Shown: positions 1 to 11,101 of the stretch, one piece after another
How the letters are laid out: every line of letters begins with the position of its first letter
Numbering within the stretch: the first letter of the stretch is position 1
Program-made: the position numbers and the translations under genes
The notes under the pieces: generated by a model
Databases searched by the model: none
Told to the model about the DNA's origin: nothing
What the model saw: the letters and a program-made list of their open reading frames with translations, nothing else
Assembly: GCA_947459215.1 (NCBI GenBank)
Contig: CANHCQ010000001.1
Coordinates: 1-64,000, forward strand
DNA: 64,000 nt
Source of the DNA: Phycisphaerales bacterium
Lineage (GTDB): Bacteria > Planctomycetota > Phycisphaerae > Phycisphaerales > UBA1924
Direction of reading: 5' to 3'

Positions 1-52
1 CCTTGCTGACGTCGATGCCGACAACCGGTGCGGACGAAGGAACCAAAGACAT
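1..52 (-). CDS. IS110-family transposase, N-terminus only (runs off left edge)
   Basis: The minus strand reads from an ATG at 52-50 into a peptide whose visible 17 residues end in VVGIDVSK. This is the usual opening of the IS110 DEDD transposase, where the Asp in GIDVSK is the first acidic catalytic residue of the RuvC-like fold. Only about 4% of a normal 300-400 aa transposase is inside the window, so its integrity cannot be judged. The long upstream non-coding stretch fits an IS110-group element, in which the bridge RNA precedes the transposase gene. The family call rests on one short motif plus the plausible start. Confidence 0.7.
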   Translation of the reverse strand, partial: MSLVPSSAPVVGIDVSK

Positions 53-240
53 GCGGGCCATTCCCTTCCTTGCCGATGCGGACTTGACCGGGCGTGAACG
101 CCCCGCCAGCGGTGCGGGATCGGGCCGACAAAGACCGGGCCGGGATCGAGCTCTCCCACGGCGTGCGACGCCGGAGGACGAAAGATCTCGCGGCCCAGAG
201 GCTGCGCGAGCCGCCAACGACGGCTCATGTTCAGGATACA
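1..240 (-). mobile_element. Partial IS110-family insertion sequence, non-coding end
   Basis: The minus strand at the left edge carries the start of an IS110-type transposase (52 to 1). The stretch upstream of it, 53 to about 240, would be the element's non-coding end. It holds three short hairpins: GGGCG/CGCCC at 90-103, CGGCGT/ACGCCG at 159-173, and a CTCGCG/CGCGAG stem at 187-210 with an inner GCC/GGC pair. In the IS110 group this non-coding end is known to encode the bridge RNA that guides integration. Assigning it here is an inference. The outer boundary near 240 is placed where similarity to a second copy of a palindromic repeat (44731 onward) begins. These elements lack ordinary terminal inverted repeats, so the border is approximate. 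Confidence 0.5.
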
Positions 241-389
241 AGGACGATCTGAGGCAATGCCTCAGATCAGGTGAGGGGATTGCGGGCACCCCGCCGCGGC
301 CGCATCCGAACGCAAAGCGCCCCTCCCCGGTCTCGGCCCTTCAGGGGCCTCGACCACGCCTCCCCGCTGCGCGGGGCGAGGAGGCGCGT
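241..389. repeat. Palindromic repeat family R2, copy 1
   Basis: This stretch begins with a perfect palindrome, GATCTGAGGCA / TGCCTCAGATC, at 246-268. It continues with CAGGTGAGGGG, a CCCCTCCCCGGTCTCG block (319-335) and a CCCCGC hairpin near 362-375. The same blocks in the same order occur at 44731-44870. The palindrome arms differ between copies by paired changes, so the structure is kept. Copy 1 lacks the left-hand hairpin that precedes copy 2 and instead abuts the presumed IS110 end. Confidence 0.8.
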
Positions 390-402
390 GGGGATGAGAC
401 GT

Positions 403-1785
403 TCACGCCGCCGCGGCCGGGAAGAGCCACTTCCAGACGTAGTACACCGGCACGCCCGCGAGCAGCACGCCGATCCACATCAGCGTCGTCTTTGGGTCGG
501 CCTGGATGGAAAGCACCGTCATCGCGACGCTCGCGAGGATGAAGATTGCGGGCACGACCGGATAGCCGGGAACGCGGAAGGGGCGTTCGTGATGCACGTG
601 CTTGGCGCGGAGGACGAAGAGGGAAATCGCGCCCATGCCGTAGAAGATCCACATGGTAAAGACGAACGAGTCGGCGAGGCTCGAAAAATCCTTCAGCAAG
701 GTGACGGCGGTGCAGGAGAGCGCGAGCTGCACCCACAGCGCGACCGCGGGCGTTTCGTACTTGGGGTGGATCTGCCCGAGGAATCGGAACAAAAGCCCGT
801 CACGCGCCTGGGCGAAGGTGACGCGGGCGCCGGTCATGACCGATGCGTGCGATGAGCCGAGTGTCGAGGCGATGATGATGACCGTGACCGCGGTGGCGCC
901 GATCGGTCCGGCGAGCATCTCCAGCAGCAGCGGGGCGACGGTCTTGGTCTGGGACATCGTCTCCATCGGGATGTGCCAGAGGTACACGAAGTTGGCCAGC
1001 ATGTACAGCCCGATCACGCTCAGCGTGCCGAACAGGTAGACCCGGGGCAGGTTCTTCTCGGGGTTCTTCACCTCGCCCGCGATCGCGCCGACGTCCGACC
1101 AGCCGTCATAGGTCCACATGATCGCGGCCATCACCGGCACGATCGCCTCGAACAGCGTCTTGGGCGAGGCAACGCTCTTCAGCCCGCCTGCGCTACCGGC
1201 CGGCAGCGTGGCGGGATCGATCAGCCCGCGGATCGTCGCGTACAGCCCCAGCGCGATCACGCCCAAGATGGCGAAGTACTTGAGGCCCGTCAGCACGATC
1301 GCGAAGCGCGTGCTGCCTTTGACACCAAGCACATTGATGAGCGTCAGGAAGAACAGAGCAACGCAGGTCAGTATCTGCTCGTTCCACGTGAACCCGGTGA
1401 GCTTGTTGAAGTGCTCGGCGAAGATGATCGCGATCCCGCCCGCCGCGGCGGGCTTGGTGATCAGCATGTATGTCCAGCCGAACACAAACGCCGGGCACGG
1501 CCCGAAGCCCTCGCGGAGAAAGACGTAGATGCCGCCGGAGCGGGGGAGCATGGCCGCGAGCTCGGCGAACGTGAGCGCGCCGGCGAGGGCGATCAAGCCC
1601 GCGAGCAGCCAGAGGCCGAGGATGAGGTACGGATCGCCGAGGTTCTGGGCGATGGTGGTGGGGGTGCGGAAGATGCCGCTGCCGATGACGACTCCGACCA
1701 TGACGGCTAGGGCCCCCCAGAGGCCGACCTTGCGGGGGAGGTCAGAGGGGGACGATCCGGGCGCTGAACTAATGTCGGGCTTCAT
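403..1785 (-). CDS. APC-family amino acid permease
   Basis: A 460-residue integral membrane protein of the amino acid-polyamine-organocation superfamily, which imports or exchanges amino acids across the inner membrane. Near the N-terminus is the diagnostic GVVIGSGIFRTP stretch (TM1, unwound substrate-binding segment). About twelve hydrophobic segments follow, including a GGIYVFLREGFG region typical of the LAT/basic amino-acid branch. The reading frame extends 37 codons further upstream, but that part is Arg/Cys-rich and lacks similarity. The ATG at 1785 directly before the short polar leader KPDISSAPGS was therefore preferred. The substrate cannot be read from sequence. It lies downstream of hicBA on the same strand, 49 bp from hicA, and could be cotranscribed. 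No clear Shine-Dalgarno site is seen. Confidence 0.88.
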   Translation of the reverse strand: MKPDISSAPGSSPSDLPRKVGLWGALAVMVGVVIGSGIFRTPTTIAQNLGDPYLILGLWLLAGLIALAGALTFAELAAMLPRSGGIYVFLREGFGPCPAFVFGWTYMLITKPAAAGGIAIIFAEHFNKLTGFTWNEQILTCVALFFLTLINVLGVKGSTRFAIVLTGLKYFAILGVIALGLYATIRGLIDPATLPAGSAGGLKSVASPKTLFEAIVPVMAAIMWTYDGWSDVGAIAGEVKNPEKNLPRVYLFGTLSVIGLYMLANFVYLWHIPMETMSQTKTVAPLLLEMLAGPIGATAVTVIIIASTLGSSHASVMTGARVTFAQARDGLLFRFLGQIHPKYETPAVALWVQLALSCTAVTLLKDFSSLADSFVFTMWIFYGMGAISLFVLRAKHVHHERPFRVPGYPVVPAIFILASVAMTVLSIQADPKTTLMWIGVLLAGVPVYYVWKWLFPAAAA

Positions 1786-1834
1786 GGGAAGGTCCGGTCT
1801 GCGGCAGTGGCACCGTCGTGCGAACGATCGGCGG

Positions 1835-2077
1835 TCATCGGAACAGCGTGTCGAGGAGCGTGTCGCGATCCATCTCGAAGTGTTCGGCAACGTCACGGAG
1901 AATGGCGTTCATGGTGCCGATTTTGATCGGATCGTGGGCTGGAATAGTGGCGTGATGCTCGCCGCGTTGCTGGGTGGTCAGGCGGATGTGGCTGCCGGTT
2001 TGGCGATCGATCTCGTATCCGAGGCGGCGGAGCGCCTTGGCGAGCTCGATGCCGCTGATGTCACGCGGCAGCTTCAC
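1835..2077 (-). CDS. hicA: HicA-type mRNA interferase toxin
   Basis: An 80-residue protein of the HicA/YcfA family, small double-stranded-RNA-binding-fold ribonucleases that cleave mRNA when not bound by HicB. It has the expected layout: an N-terminal helix (SGIELAKALRRLGY), then TGSH with the catalytic His at about residue 30, then an HHATIPAHDPIKIGTMNAIL segment that matches the conserved H-x-x-x-x-P-x-H pattern. The length is normal for the family. Its start overlaps the end of hicB by 4 nt, so the order is antitoxin then toxin with translational coupling. Confidence 0.88.
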   Translation of the reverse strand: MKLPRDISGIELAKALRRLGYEIDRQTGSHIRLTTQQRGEHHATIPAHDPIKIGTMNAILRDVAEHFEMDRDTLLDTLFR

Positions 2078-2286
2078 GCCGCGATGACCTCATCACGCAC
2101 CCAGTGCAAGCGGATCATCTTCGGGCGTTTGGCTTCATCCGGGAAATGACATCGAACCGCGTCCCGAAGAGCGACTTTCAGGGCCTCGATCGAATCGGCC
2201 TGCGTGAAGATGGACTCACCCAAGGCCTTGGCCGTGAAGCCGCCGTCGGGGTCGTCGGAGATCAGAAAGGTGATCTCGGTGCTCAT
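2074..2286 (-). CDS. hicB: HicB-like antitoxin, single-domain form
   Basis: A 70-residue protein with the HicB partial RNase H-like fold: beta strand TEITFLISDD, then DPDGGFTAKALG, then a helix DSIEALKVALRDAVRCHF. It would bind and block the neighbouring HicA. Unlike many HicB proteins it has no C-terminal ribbon-helix-helix or HTH DNA-binding domain, so operon autorepression is not expected from this protein alone. A TATACT box lies 5 nt upstream of the ATG, suggesting a leaderless message. The gene is divergent from the aldehyde dehydrogenase, with about 50 bp between the two starts. Confidence 0.8.
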   Translation of the reverse strand: MSTEITFLISDDPDGGFTAKALGESIFTQADSIEALKVALRDAVRCHFPDEAKRPKMIRLHWVRDEVIAA

Positions 2287-2291
2287 GCCGG

Positions 2292-2297
2292 AGTATA
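2292..2297 (-). promoter_or_regulatory. TATACT box 5 nt before hicB start
   Basis: On the minus strand TATACT is followed by CCGGC and the hicB ATG. The spacing fits a -10 element with transcription starting at or next to the start codon. It belongs to a window-wide set of similarly placed boxes. Confidence 0.55.
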
Positions 2298-2326
2298 TCG
2301 GCGTCCCGGCACAACCCGATTCCCGC

Positions 2327-2332
2327 TAGGCT
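2327..2332 (+). promoter_or_regulatory. TAGGCT box 6 nt before aldehyde dehydrogenase start
   Basis: TAGGCT, then TGCCGC, then ATG at 2339. The arrangement is almost identical to TACGCT-TGCCGC-ATG at 58261-58275, and no Shine-Dalgarno site is present. This is consistent with a leaderless start. Confidence 0.55.
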
Positions 2333-2338
2333 TGCCGC

Positions 2339-3739
2339 ATGCCCGCGGCCCTCGAACGCGCGTTCTCGTTGCAGCCCGAGCTGCGGGATGCCGCCCCGCG
2401 CGCCGCCCTGCTCCGCGCCGTCGCCGCCGCCCTCTCGCTCGCCCGCGACCGCATCATCGCGACGGCCGCTGCCGAGACGTCGCTCACGCCCGACGAGCTC
2501 GCCCCCGAGTTCGCCCGCATGACCCGCACGCTCGAGGTGTTCGCCGGCGTCGTCGAAGACGGCCGCTGGACGCGCGAGTCCCATACGCCCGCCGCGGCCG
2601 ACCCTGCCGACGCGATCGGGCCGAACCACGACCTGCGTTCCCGCCTCGTGCCGCTCCGCGGCGTGGTGGTCGTCTTCGGCGCGAGCAACTTCCCGCTCGC
2701 CTACGGCGTCTGCGGCGGAGATACAGCCTCGGCCCTCGCCGCGGGTTGCCCGGTGGTGGTGAAAGAGCATCCCGCCCACCGCGAGACCGGTCGCCTGATC
2801 GCGGAAATGGCTCGCGTTGCGATCAAGGCCGCGGGATTCGACCCCGACATCCTCGGCTACGTCGAAGACGACGGCGCGAACTCCGCCGAACTCGCCAAGC
2901 AGCTCATCGAGCACCGCGCCACCGCCGCCGTCGGCTTCACCGGGTCGCTCGCGGTCGGCACGCACTTGCATCGGCTCGGAGCCAATCGCCCCCTCGGCCC
3001 GATCCCCATCTTCGCCGAGATGGGCAGCGTCAACCCCAGCGTGATCTTCCCCGCCGCCCTCGCATTACGCGGCGATGCGATCATCGACCAACTCGCCGCG
3101 TCGATCACGCAGCGCTTCGGCCAGCAGTGCACCTGCCCGGGCATCATCTTCCTGCACGGCAACCGCGACGGCCGTCCCTTCGCCGAAAAGCTCGCGGCCA
3201 AGCTCGCCCAGACCCCGCTGCGGCGGATGCTCTCGCCCGCGGTCGCCAGCGGCTTCGATCGCACCGTCGCGACCGTCGCCGCCGCACGAGCGGTTAGCCG
3301 CATCGGCAACCCCGCGCCCGGCGGCCCCGTCCTGCTGCACTGCACCGCCACCAACGCACTCGCCCAGTTCGAGACCGTGCTCGCCACCGAGATGTTCGGC
3401 CCCGGCGTCCTGGTCGTGGACGACGCCGGCCACGACGGCGACGCGATGCAGTTCCCCGGCAGCCTCACCATGTCGATCTGGTTCGACTCCGATTCCCCCG
3501 ACGACGTGGCCGCCGCCCGCCGCTTCCTCGACAGCGGACGCTTCGGTGCCGGCCGCATCATCTTCAACGGCGTCCCGACCGGCGTCCGCGTCTGCGAGTC
3601 CATGACCCATGGCGGCCCTTGGCCCGCTACCAACCGCCCCGATTCCACGGCCGTGGGCCTGCGGGCGATCGAGCGCTGGTGCCGGTGGGTCAGTTGGCAG
3701 AATGCACCCGGCGTGCTCCTTGACGAGTGGAACGGCTAG
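2339..3739 (+). CDS. Aldehyde dehydrogenase, alpha-ketoglutaric semialdehyde (2,5-dioxovalerate) dehydrogenase type
   Basis: A 466-residue NAD(P)-dependent aldehyde dehydrogenase, probably cytosolic. The N-terminal part carries the cofactor-binding stretch VVVFGASNFPLAYGVCGGDT (about residues 112-131) and GCPVVVKEHPAH, both typical of the KGSADH branch that oxidises 2,5-dioxopentanoate to 2-oxoglutarate in sugar-acid or hydroxyproline breakdown. The catalytic Glu lies in FAEMGSVNP and the catalytic Cys in RFGQQCTCPG. The C-terminal VRVCESMTHGGPWPATN is also characteristic. The length is slightly below the usual 500 or so residues. No pathway partners are adjacent, so the physiological substrate is inferred from family resemblance only. 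Confidence 0.85.
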   Translation: MPAALERAFSLQPELRDAAPRAALLRAVAAALSLARDRIIATAAAETSLTPDELAPEFARMTRTLEVFAGVVEDGRWTRESHTPAAADPADAIGPNHDLRSRLVPLRGVVVVFGASNFPLAYGVCGGDTASALAAGCPVVVKEHPAHRETGRLIAEMARVAIKAAGFDPDILGYVEDDGANSAELAKQLIEHRATAAVGFTGSLAVGTHLHRLGANRPLGPIPIFAEMGSVNPSVIFPAALALRGDAIIDQLAASITQRFGQQCTCPGIIFLHGNRDGRPFAEKLAAKLAQTPLRRMLSPAVASGFDRTVATVAAARAVSRIGNPAPGGPVLLHCTATNALAQFETVLATEMFGPGVLVVDDAGHDGDAMQFPGSLTMSIWFDSDSPDDVAAARRFLDSGRFGAGRIIFNGVPTGVRVCESMTHGGPWPATNRPDSTAVGLRAIERWCRWVSWQNAPGVLLDEWNG

Positions 3740-3858
3740 CCGCGCACTTTCTACCGCCCCGGCATTCCTCTCGCCGATACTTCCTCCACTCGCTCCCACG
3801 CGGCCCCGTGCCGCGGGTGGCGGCATGGCCGCGCGCCCGCAATGCGACCGCGCGGCCC

Positions 3859-3922
3859 GTCCCCTGCTCTCCTGTTCTCCTGTTCCTCTCTTTCCCTGTT
3901 CGTTCCCCCCACTTCTCCCCCA
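3859..3922 (+). promoter_or_regulatory. Pyrimidine-rich leader upstream of ftsK
   Basis: Almost pure C/T sequence made of imperfect CTGCTCTCC / CTGTTCTCC units ends 5 nt before the ftsK ATG at 3928. No purine-rich Shine-Dalgarno site is present. The same kind of tract precedes five other genes in the window. It may be a ribosomal protein S1 binding site or a promoter-linked repeat; its role is not known. Confidence 0.5.
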
Positions 3923-3927
3923 AAACC

Positions 3928-7023
<3,096 letters not shown>

Positions 7024-7231
7024 GAAGCCGCATTCTGCCTCGGCGGAATCCCGGAGGCTGTTCTCCCAAGAACAGCGGTAGGGGAACGTGCGGCATCGCT
7101 CCGCGCCGGTTCGCTACAGTCCGCGAGCCGATAGAACCATCGCCGCTGATTGGAGCGTCGGAGTGGAGCCTCCGGCCTCCAGCGTCGAATCGACCCGATC
7201 TCATCCGAGGACTTGCACGAAAGGATTCCCG

Positions 7232-9160
7232 ATGCTTGCTGTCGCCCGCCGCGTTGTGTGTCGCAAACCGTCCCGCATCCTGCGCCTGACGCCGGTCCTC
7301 GCGATGGCGCTCGTCGCGGGCTCGGCCCTCGCGAAGGTTCCCGCCGCCCTCGACCGCGTGCCCAAGAACGCCGTCGCGGTGATCGCCACCGAAAACTTCC
7401 AGCGCACCGTCGACCGCGTGAAGGTCTACGCCGACAAGCTGCAGATCGAGGAGATCGAGGTCTTCGACGGGATAGCGGAAGAGATCGCCAACACACCGGG
7501 CTTCAAGAAAGACGGCTCGGTCGCGCTGGTGCTGCTGCCCGAGCCCAAGGACATGCAGCCCGCCGGCGAAGGCAAGAAGAAGCCCAAGACCGACCCCATG
7601 GAGCGGTCGGTGCTGCTCGCCCAGACCGCTGATTACAAGAAGATGGTGACCGAGATGGGCGGCGATCCCGCCGCCAAGGTGGCGAAGGTCACCGGCATGG
7701 GTGAGAAAGAGATGTACGCCCGCGATATCGGCGGCGGCTGGATCGTGCTCGGCCCGACCGAGTCGCTCGTCGGCTCCTTCGAGCCGGGCGTCAACATGCT
7801 CAACACGCACCAGGAAGCGCTCGGTGTCGTCGGCAACCGCGCCGCGGAGTCGTCTGACTTCCTAGTCATCGCGAACATGGAAGCGCTCGCCGCGGACATC
7901 AACGCCGGCATCGATGAGATGGTGAAGGAAGCAAAGAAGGGCCCGCCGAAGGGCAACCCGATGCTGGCGATGATCTCGCCCGAGGCGATCAAGCAGTTCA
8001 TCGCGCCGCTGGAGACCATCGGCCGCGCGTTCGCCCGCGATGCTCAGACCTGCGTCTTCGGCATCGGCCTCGCCGAGACCGGCCTGACGATCGACCTGGG
8101 TTCATCGTTCAAAGCCAAGAGCGAGATCGCCGGCTTCTTCCAGACCCCCGGCAAGGCCGATGCGACGCTCGCCAGCCTGCCCGGACAGCCCTACCTGTTC
8201 GCGCTGTCGATGGACACCAGCGGCCCCGGCACGCGTCAGATCGCCAAGAACTCGATCGAGATCGTGGACAAGACGATGGCAACCGCCAAGGACGAGATGA
8301 AGCGGATCGCCAAGGAAGACGAGTCCAAGGTCGAAGAGCTCAACCAGTTCATCAAGCAGATCGAGGGCCAGACCGGCGCGATCAAGAACTTCGCCAAGAA
8401 CATCGACAAGATGGACGGCGTCGACATGGTCTGGGGCTTCTCGCCCGCGATGCTCGGCGGAGCAGGCCTCTTCAGCGGCATGACCTATCAGGCCCGGGGC
8501 AGCGACCCCGCGGCCATCAAGGCCATGGTGAAGGAGCAGCTCAGCGGCATGAGCAACATGGCCGGCCCGATGAAGGTCGAGTCGACCTTCACCGACGCCG
8601 CCGCGGAAGTCGGTGGCGTGAAGCTCGACCGCTGGACCATGAAGCCCAAGATGGACCCCAACGACCCCATGGCCGGCCAGATGGCGATGGTCAACATGTT
8701 CGTCTTTGGCGCCACCGGGCAGATGTCCGGCTTCATGGCGACCACCAAGAACTCCGTCATCATGACCTACACGCCCAACACCATGGTGATGCAGAGCGCA
8801 CTCGACGCCGCCAACGGCAAGGGCACGCTCGCCGAGGACAAGACCCTCGCGACGGCAACGGACGCCCTGCCCAAGAACTCGATGATCCGCGGCCTGGTCG
8901 GCACCAAGAGCCTGTTCGACCTCGCGCAGATGGCGATGTCGTTCACCGGTAACCCGGCCCAGCTCAACGTCCCCGAAACCCTTCCTGCAATGGCCTTCGG
9001 TGTCACCGGTGACGGCGGCGGCATGCACATCCGCTTCCACGCGCCCATGAGCGTGATCACCGCCATCAGCGACGCCGCGAAGCAGTTCCAGGGCGGCGGC
9101 GCTGAAGAGGGCGACGGCGAGATGCAGGAAGAGAAGAAGGAAGAAAAGCCCCGCTTCTGA
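7232..9160 (+). CDS. Large secreted protein of unknown function
   Basis: A 642-residue protein that I do not recognise as a characterised family. The ATG at 7232 is preceded by AAGGA at 7221-7225. It begins with a positively charged leader and a hydrophobic stretch, LTPVLAMALVAGSALA, a convincing signal peptide of about 35 residues. The mature part starts KVPAALDRVPKNAVAVIAT and looks like one repeated globular fold. Strand-rich blocks such as GGGWIVLGPTESLVGSF alternate with Met-rich segments, and the protein ends in an acidic/Lys-rich tail (EEGDGEMQEEKKEEK). The overall style resembles planctomycete exported proteins of the DUF3352 type, a comparison made by impression only. It is monocistronic, with a strong terminator 21 bp downstream. 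Confidence 0.8.
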   Translation: MLAVARRVVCRKPSRILRLTPVLAMALVAGSALAKVPAALDRVPKNAVAVIATENFQRTVDRVKVYADKLQIEEIEVFDGIAEEIANTPGFKKDGSVALVLLPEPKDMQPAGEGKKKPKTDPMERSVLLAQTADYKKMVTEMGGDPAAKVAKVTGMGEKEMYARDIGGGWIVLGPTESLVGSFEPGVNMLNTHQEALGVVGNRAAESSDFLVIANMEALAADINAGIDEMVKEAKKGPPKGNPMLAMISPEAIKQFIAPLETIGRAFARDAQTCVFGIGLAETGLTIDLGSSFKAKSEIAGFFQTPGKADATLASLPGQPYLFALSMDTSGPGTRQIAKNSIEIVDKTMATAKDEMKRIAKEDESKVEELNQFIKQIEGQTGAIKNFAKNIDKMDGVDMVWGFSPAMLGGAGLFSGMTYQARGSDPAAIKAMVKEQLSGMSNMAGPMKVESTFTDAAAEVGGVKLDRWTMKPKMDPNDPMAGQMAMVNMFVFGATGQMSGFMATTKNSVIMTYTPNTMVMQSALDAANGKGTLAEDKTLATATDALPKNSMIRGLVGTKSLFDLAQMAMSFTGNPAQLNVPETLPAMAFGVTGDGGGMHIRFHAPMSVITAISDAAKQFQGGGAEEGDGEMQEEKKEEKPRF

Positions 9161-9181
9161 AGCGGCTCGATCACGAACAAC

Positions 9182-9206
9182 AACGGGCGCGTCAGCGCCC
9201 GTTTTT
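9182..9206 (+). terminator. Rho-independent terminator of the 7232-9160 gene
   Basis: A 9-bp stem AACGGGCGC / GCGCCCGTT with a GTCA loop is followed by TTTC. This is the clearest intrinsic terminator in the window. Confidence 0.9.
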
Positions 9207-9216
9207 CATTGGTCGA

Positions 9217-9250
9217 CACCCAAACCCCCAACCCCAAACCCCCAACCCCG
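9217..9250 (+). repeat. C-rich tract of CCCAA-type units
   Basis: Four to five runs of 4-5 C are spaced by AA or AAA. On the minus strand this is a run of GGGG/GGGGG blocks separated by TT or TTT, a pattern able to form a G-quadruplex. It sits between a terminator and a hairpin repeat. Confidence 0.6.
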
Positions 9251-9292
9251 AGCGGCGGGCTTCCGCTCTCGCGGCTGCGGTACGCGACATCG

Positions 9293-9404
9293 GGTGCCAT
9301 CAGTCCGCGGCTGCTCGGAGCCGCGCGACTGATGCGACTGGAACATTGGCATCCATACCCACACCGCATCAGTCGCGCCGCCGAGCCGGCGGACTGATGG
9401 CACC
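9293..9404. repeat. Double hairpin repeat family R3, copy 1
   Basis: Two hairpins face each other in inverted orientation. The first is CATCAGTCCGCGGCT / AGCCGCGCGACTGATG (about 9298-9334), the second CATCAGTCGCGCCGCC / CCGGCGGACTGATG (about 9366-9400). Outer GGTGCC/GGCACC ends close the whole as a 112-bp imperfect palindrome. A single hairpin of the same family lies at 44883-44927. Confidence 0.8.
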
Positions 9405-9434
9405 ATGCGACACCGGATCGTGAGCATCCATCCA

Positions 9435-10754
9435 TCACTTCGGCGGCAGCGGCGTCCCCATCGGGCCGACCGGGTTGGAACCCGGCAGCGCCGGCCCAAC
9501 TTCCGGATTGCTCGGCGCGGGGGCATCGGATGCCAGCAGCTCTTCGAGCTTGGGCGACAATCGCTTGGCGTCGAACTGCGAGATCGCGAAGAGCCAGCCC
9601 TTGCAGCGGGCGTTGATCGCGTCGACTTCCTTCGCAAGTGCCGCCTGCTTGGCCGCGGCCTCGGCCTTGGCACTGTCGTTCTTGCTGTCCGCGGGCGGGA
9701 TCGCATCCGCCGCGGCTTCGGCGCTCACGCTCGCCCACCACTTGGCGTCATGGAAGCCGGTCTTGACCGTCACGACCAGGCCGTCGAAGGTGACGAACTG
9801 TGTGACCGTCGGGTGCGCCTGGTTGTCCCTTTTGCTCGGGTCGGTCTGGGCCTGCACCTGCGGATCGGGCGTGCCGATCACAGTGCCGGTGTCCTTGCGC
9901 ACATCCTCCATCCCGATGTACGCGATCGCTGCGATCACCTGATCCGGTGCTTCGCTCGGCTTGTAGTTCCGACCCTCGGGCTTGCCGACGGCGCCGAACG
10001 CGGCGGAGCCCGCGTCGCTCCGTAGCACCTCCAGATCCGGCTTCGACGCATCCGCGTTCGCGGGCTGCGGTCCGGGCGCCGCGCCGCGGCGAACCGTGGC
10101 GGACTTCAGACGCGTGCGCTCGACTCCAACCACCTTGCGGTCGATCCAGTTCATCGGCTCGGCGTCGAGCCACACCGTGCCCTTGGTGAGCCACGACTGC
10201 GTCTCGCCGGCACGGCGGACGTACTGCCCGCCCGACACCGGACGGCTGAAGTCGCCTTCCGCGGCGGCGCTGTTGCCGACGATCAGCGACCCCAGTGATT
10301 TGCCCGCGGCGTCCTTGAGTTCCACCAACGCGCCGGGGGGTTGGTCCTTCGCTTCCGGTGCACTCGCGGTGCCATCCGGGCTTGGTGCGGGCTTGGGGAT
10401 GACCTTCACGTCCTGCACACCCAACTTCGGGTAGAACTCCGCGGTGCTCGTCTTGGGCTCGACGAACTGCATGTCGCGGAGCCCCAACAGCGCGGTGCGG
10501 ATCTTCTCGGGATCGGCGGGGAAGCCTTCCTTGGAGGGCACGATCCAGCGGCTGCCGTCGCGGGTCACGCTGGCGGTGCCGCTGGAGCGGATTACGGTGA
10601 TCGCGCCGACATCGTTGACGCTCGTCTGCAGCGACGGCAGGGCCGGCCCACCCTCGGTCGTGGCGGCGGGCTTGGACTTCATCGAGACAACGCCAACCGC
10701 GGCGGCGGCGGCGATACCTGTGACGATCAGAAGGGTCTTGAAGCTGCTGCTCAT
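9435..10754 (-). CDS. DUF4340 family protein of a Gld-like ABC export cluster
   Basis: A 439-residue protein with one N-terminal membrane anchor (TLLIVTGIAAAAAVGVVSM) and a large extracytoplasmic part. The stretch VTRDGSRWIVPSKEGFPADPEKIRTALLGLRDMQFVE matches the repeated unit of DUF4340 proteins, which commonly follow GldA/GldF/GldG-like ABC genes. Its role in the complex is unknown; it may bind substrate or act as a periplasmic partner. The C-terminus is Pro/Gly-rich. It is the last gene of the minus-strand cluster and is separated from the GldG-like gene by a 347-bp spacer filled with repeats, so cotranscription is less certain than for the upstream pair. Confidence 0.78.
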   Translation of the reverse strand: MSSSFKTLLIVTGIAAAAAVGVVSMKSKPAATTEGGPALPSLQTSVNDVGAITVIRSSGTASVTRDGSRWIVPSKEGFPADPEKIRTALLGLRDMQFVEPKTSTAEFYPKLGVQDVKVIPKPAPSPDGTASAPEAKDQPPGALVELKDAAGKSLGSLIVGNSAAAEGDFSRPVSGGQYVRRAGETQSWLTKGTVWLDAEPMNWIDRKVVGVERTRLKSATVRRGAAPGPQPANADASKPDLEVLRSDAGSAAFGAVGKPEGRNYKPSEAPDQVIAAIAYIGMEDVRKDTGTVIGTPDPQVQAQTDPSKRDNQAHPTVTQFVTFDGLVVTVKTGFHDAKWWASVSAEAAADAIPPADSKNDSAKAEAAAKQAALAKEVDAINARCKGWLFAISQFDAKRLSPKLEELLASDAPAPSNPEVGPALPGSNPVGPMGTPLPPK

Positions 10755-10788
10755 GGTCGGTACTCGATTCGAAGATTCGATTCAATTC

Positions 10789-11077
10789 ACCACGGAGTTC
10801 ACGGAGGCCACGGAGTGAGACATGTCACGAGGTGCATGGGTGACGGAGCTGCGGACGCCGAGGATGACGAGTCTTCGAGGAAGCCTCGGATGAATCGCGC
10901 CGCACATCGACGTTGCGATTGGACCATCGCCAGCAACCGCTCCGGCCGATCCGAGCCTTCGTCGCCAAGCCTCCTAAGCCTCGGTGTCCTGCGCCCTTCC
11001 TGGCACACCCGGACGCCTTGACTCTTCAAACACCCTCTCTCTTTGTATCTCTCCGTGTTCTCCGTGATCTCCGTGGT
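10789..11077. repeat. Inverted arrays of 9-nt CACGGAG units enclosing an R1 element
   Basis: The left arm at 10789-10815 is three tandem 9-mers (ACCACGGAG, TTCACGGAG, GCCACGGAG). The right arm at 11051-11077 is their reverse complement with four mismatches in 27. The arms enclose a complete R1 element (10854-10989). Only the two linker bases of the 9-mers vary. The structure occupies nearly all of the spacer between the GldG-like and DUF4340 genes. Confidence 0.85.
10854..10989. repeat. R1 inverted-repeat element, copy A
   Basis: Left end GACGCCGAGGATGACGAG..GAAGCCTCGG; right end is the reverse complement type, CCGAGCCTTCGTCGCC...CCTCGGTGTC. It is 136 bp and more diverged than copies B and D, for example CCTAAGCC instead of CGTCAGCC. 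It is nested inside the CACGGAG arms. Confidence 0.85.
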
Positions 11078-11101
11078 AAATGCCTTTCTCACTCCGGGCC
11101 G

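Noticed and set aside
1-402. A 179-residue plus-strand open frame at the left edge (3-542)
   Set aside because: It crosses the IS110 end, the R2 palindrome and the 3' end of the permease gene, and has no domain; the composition is that of a shadow frame.
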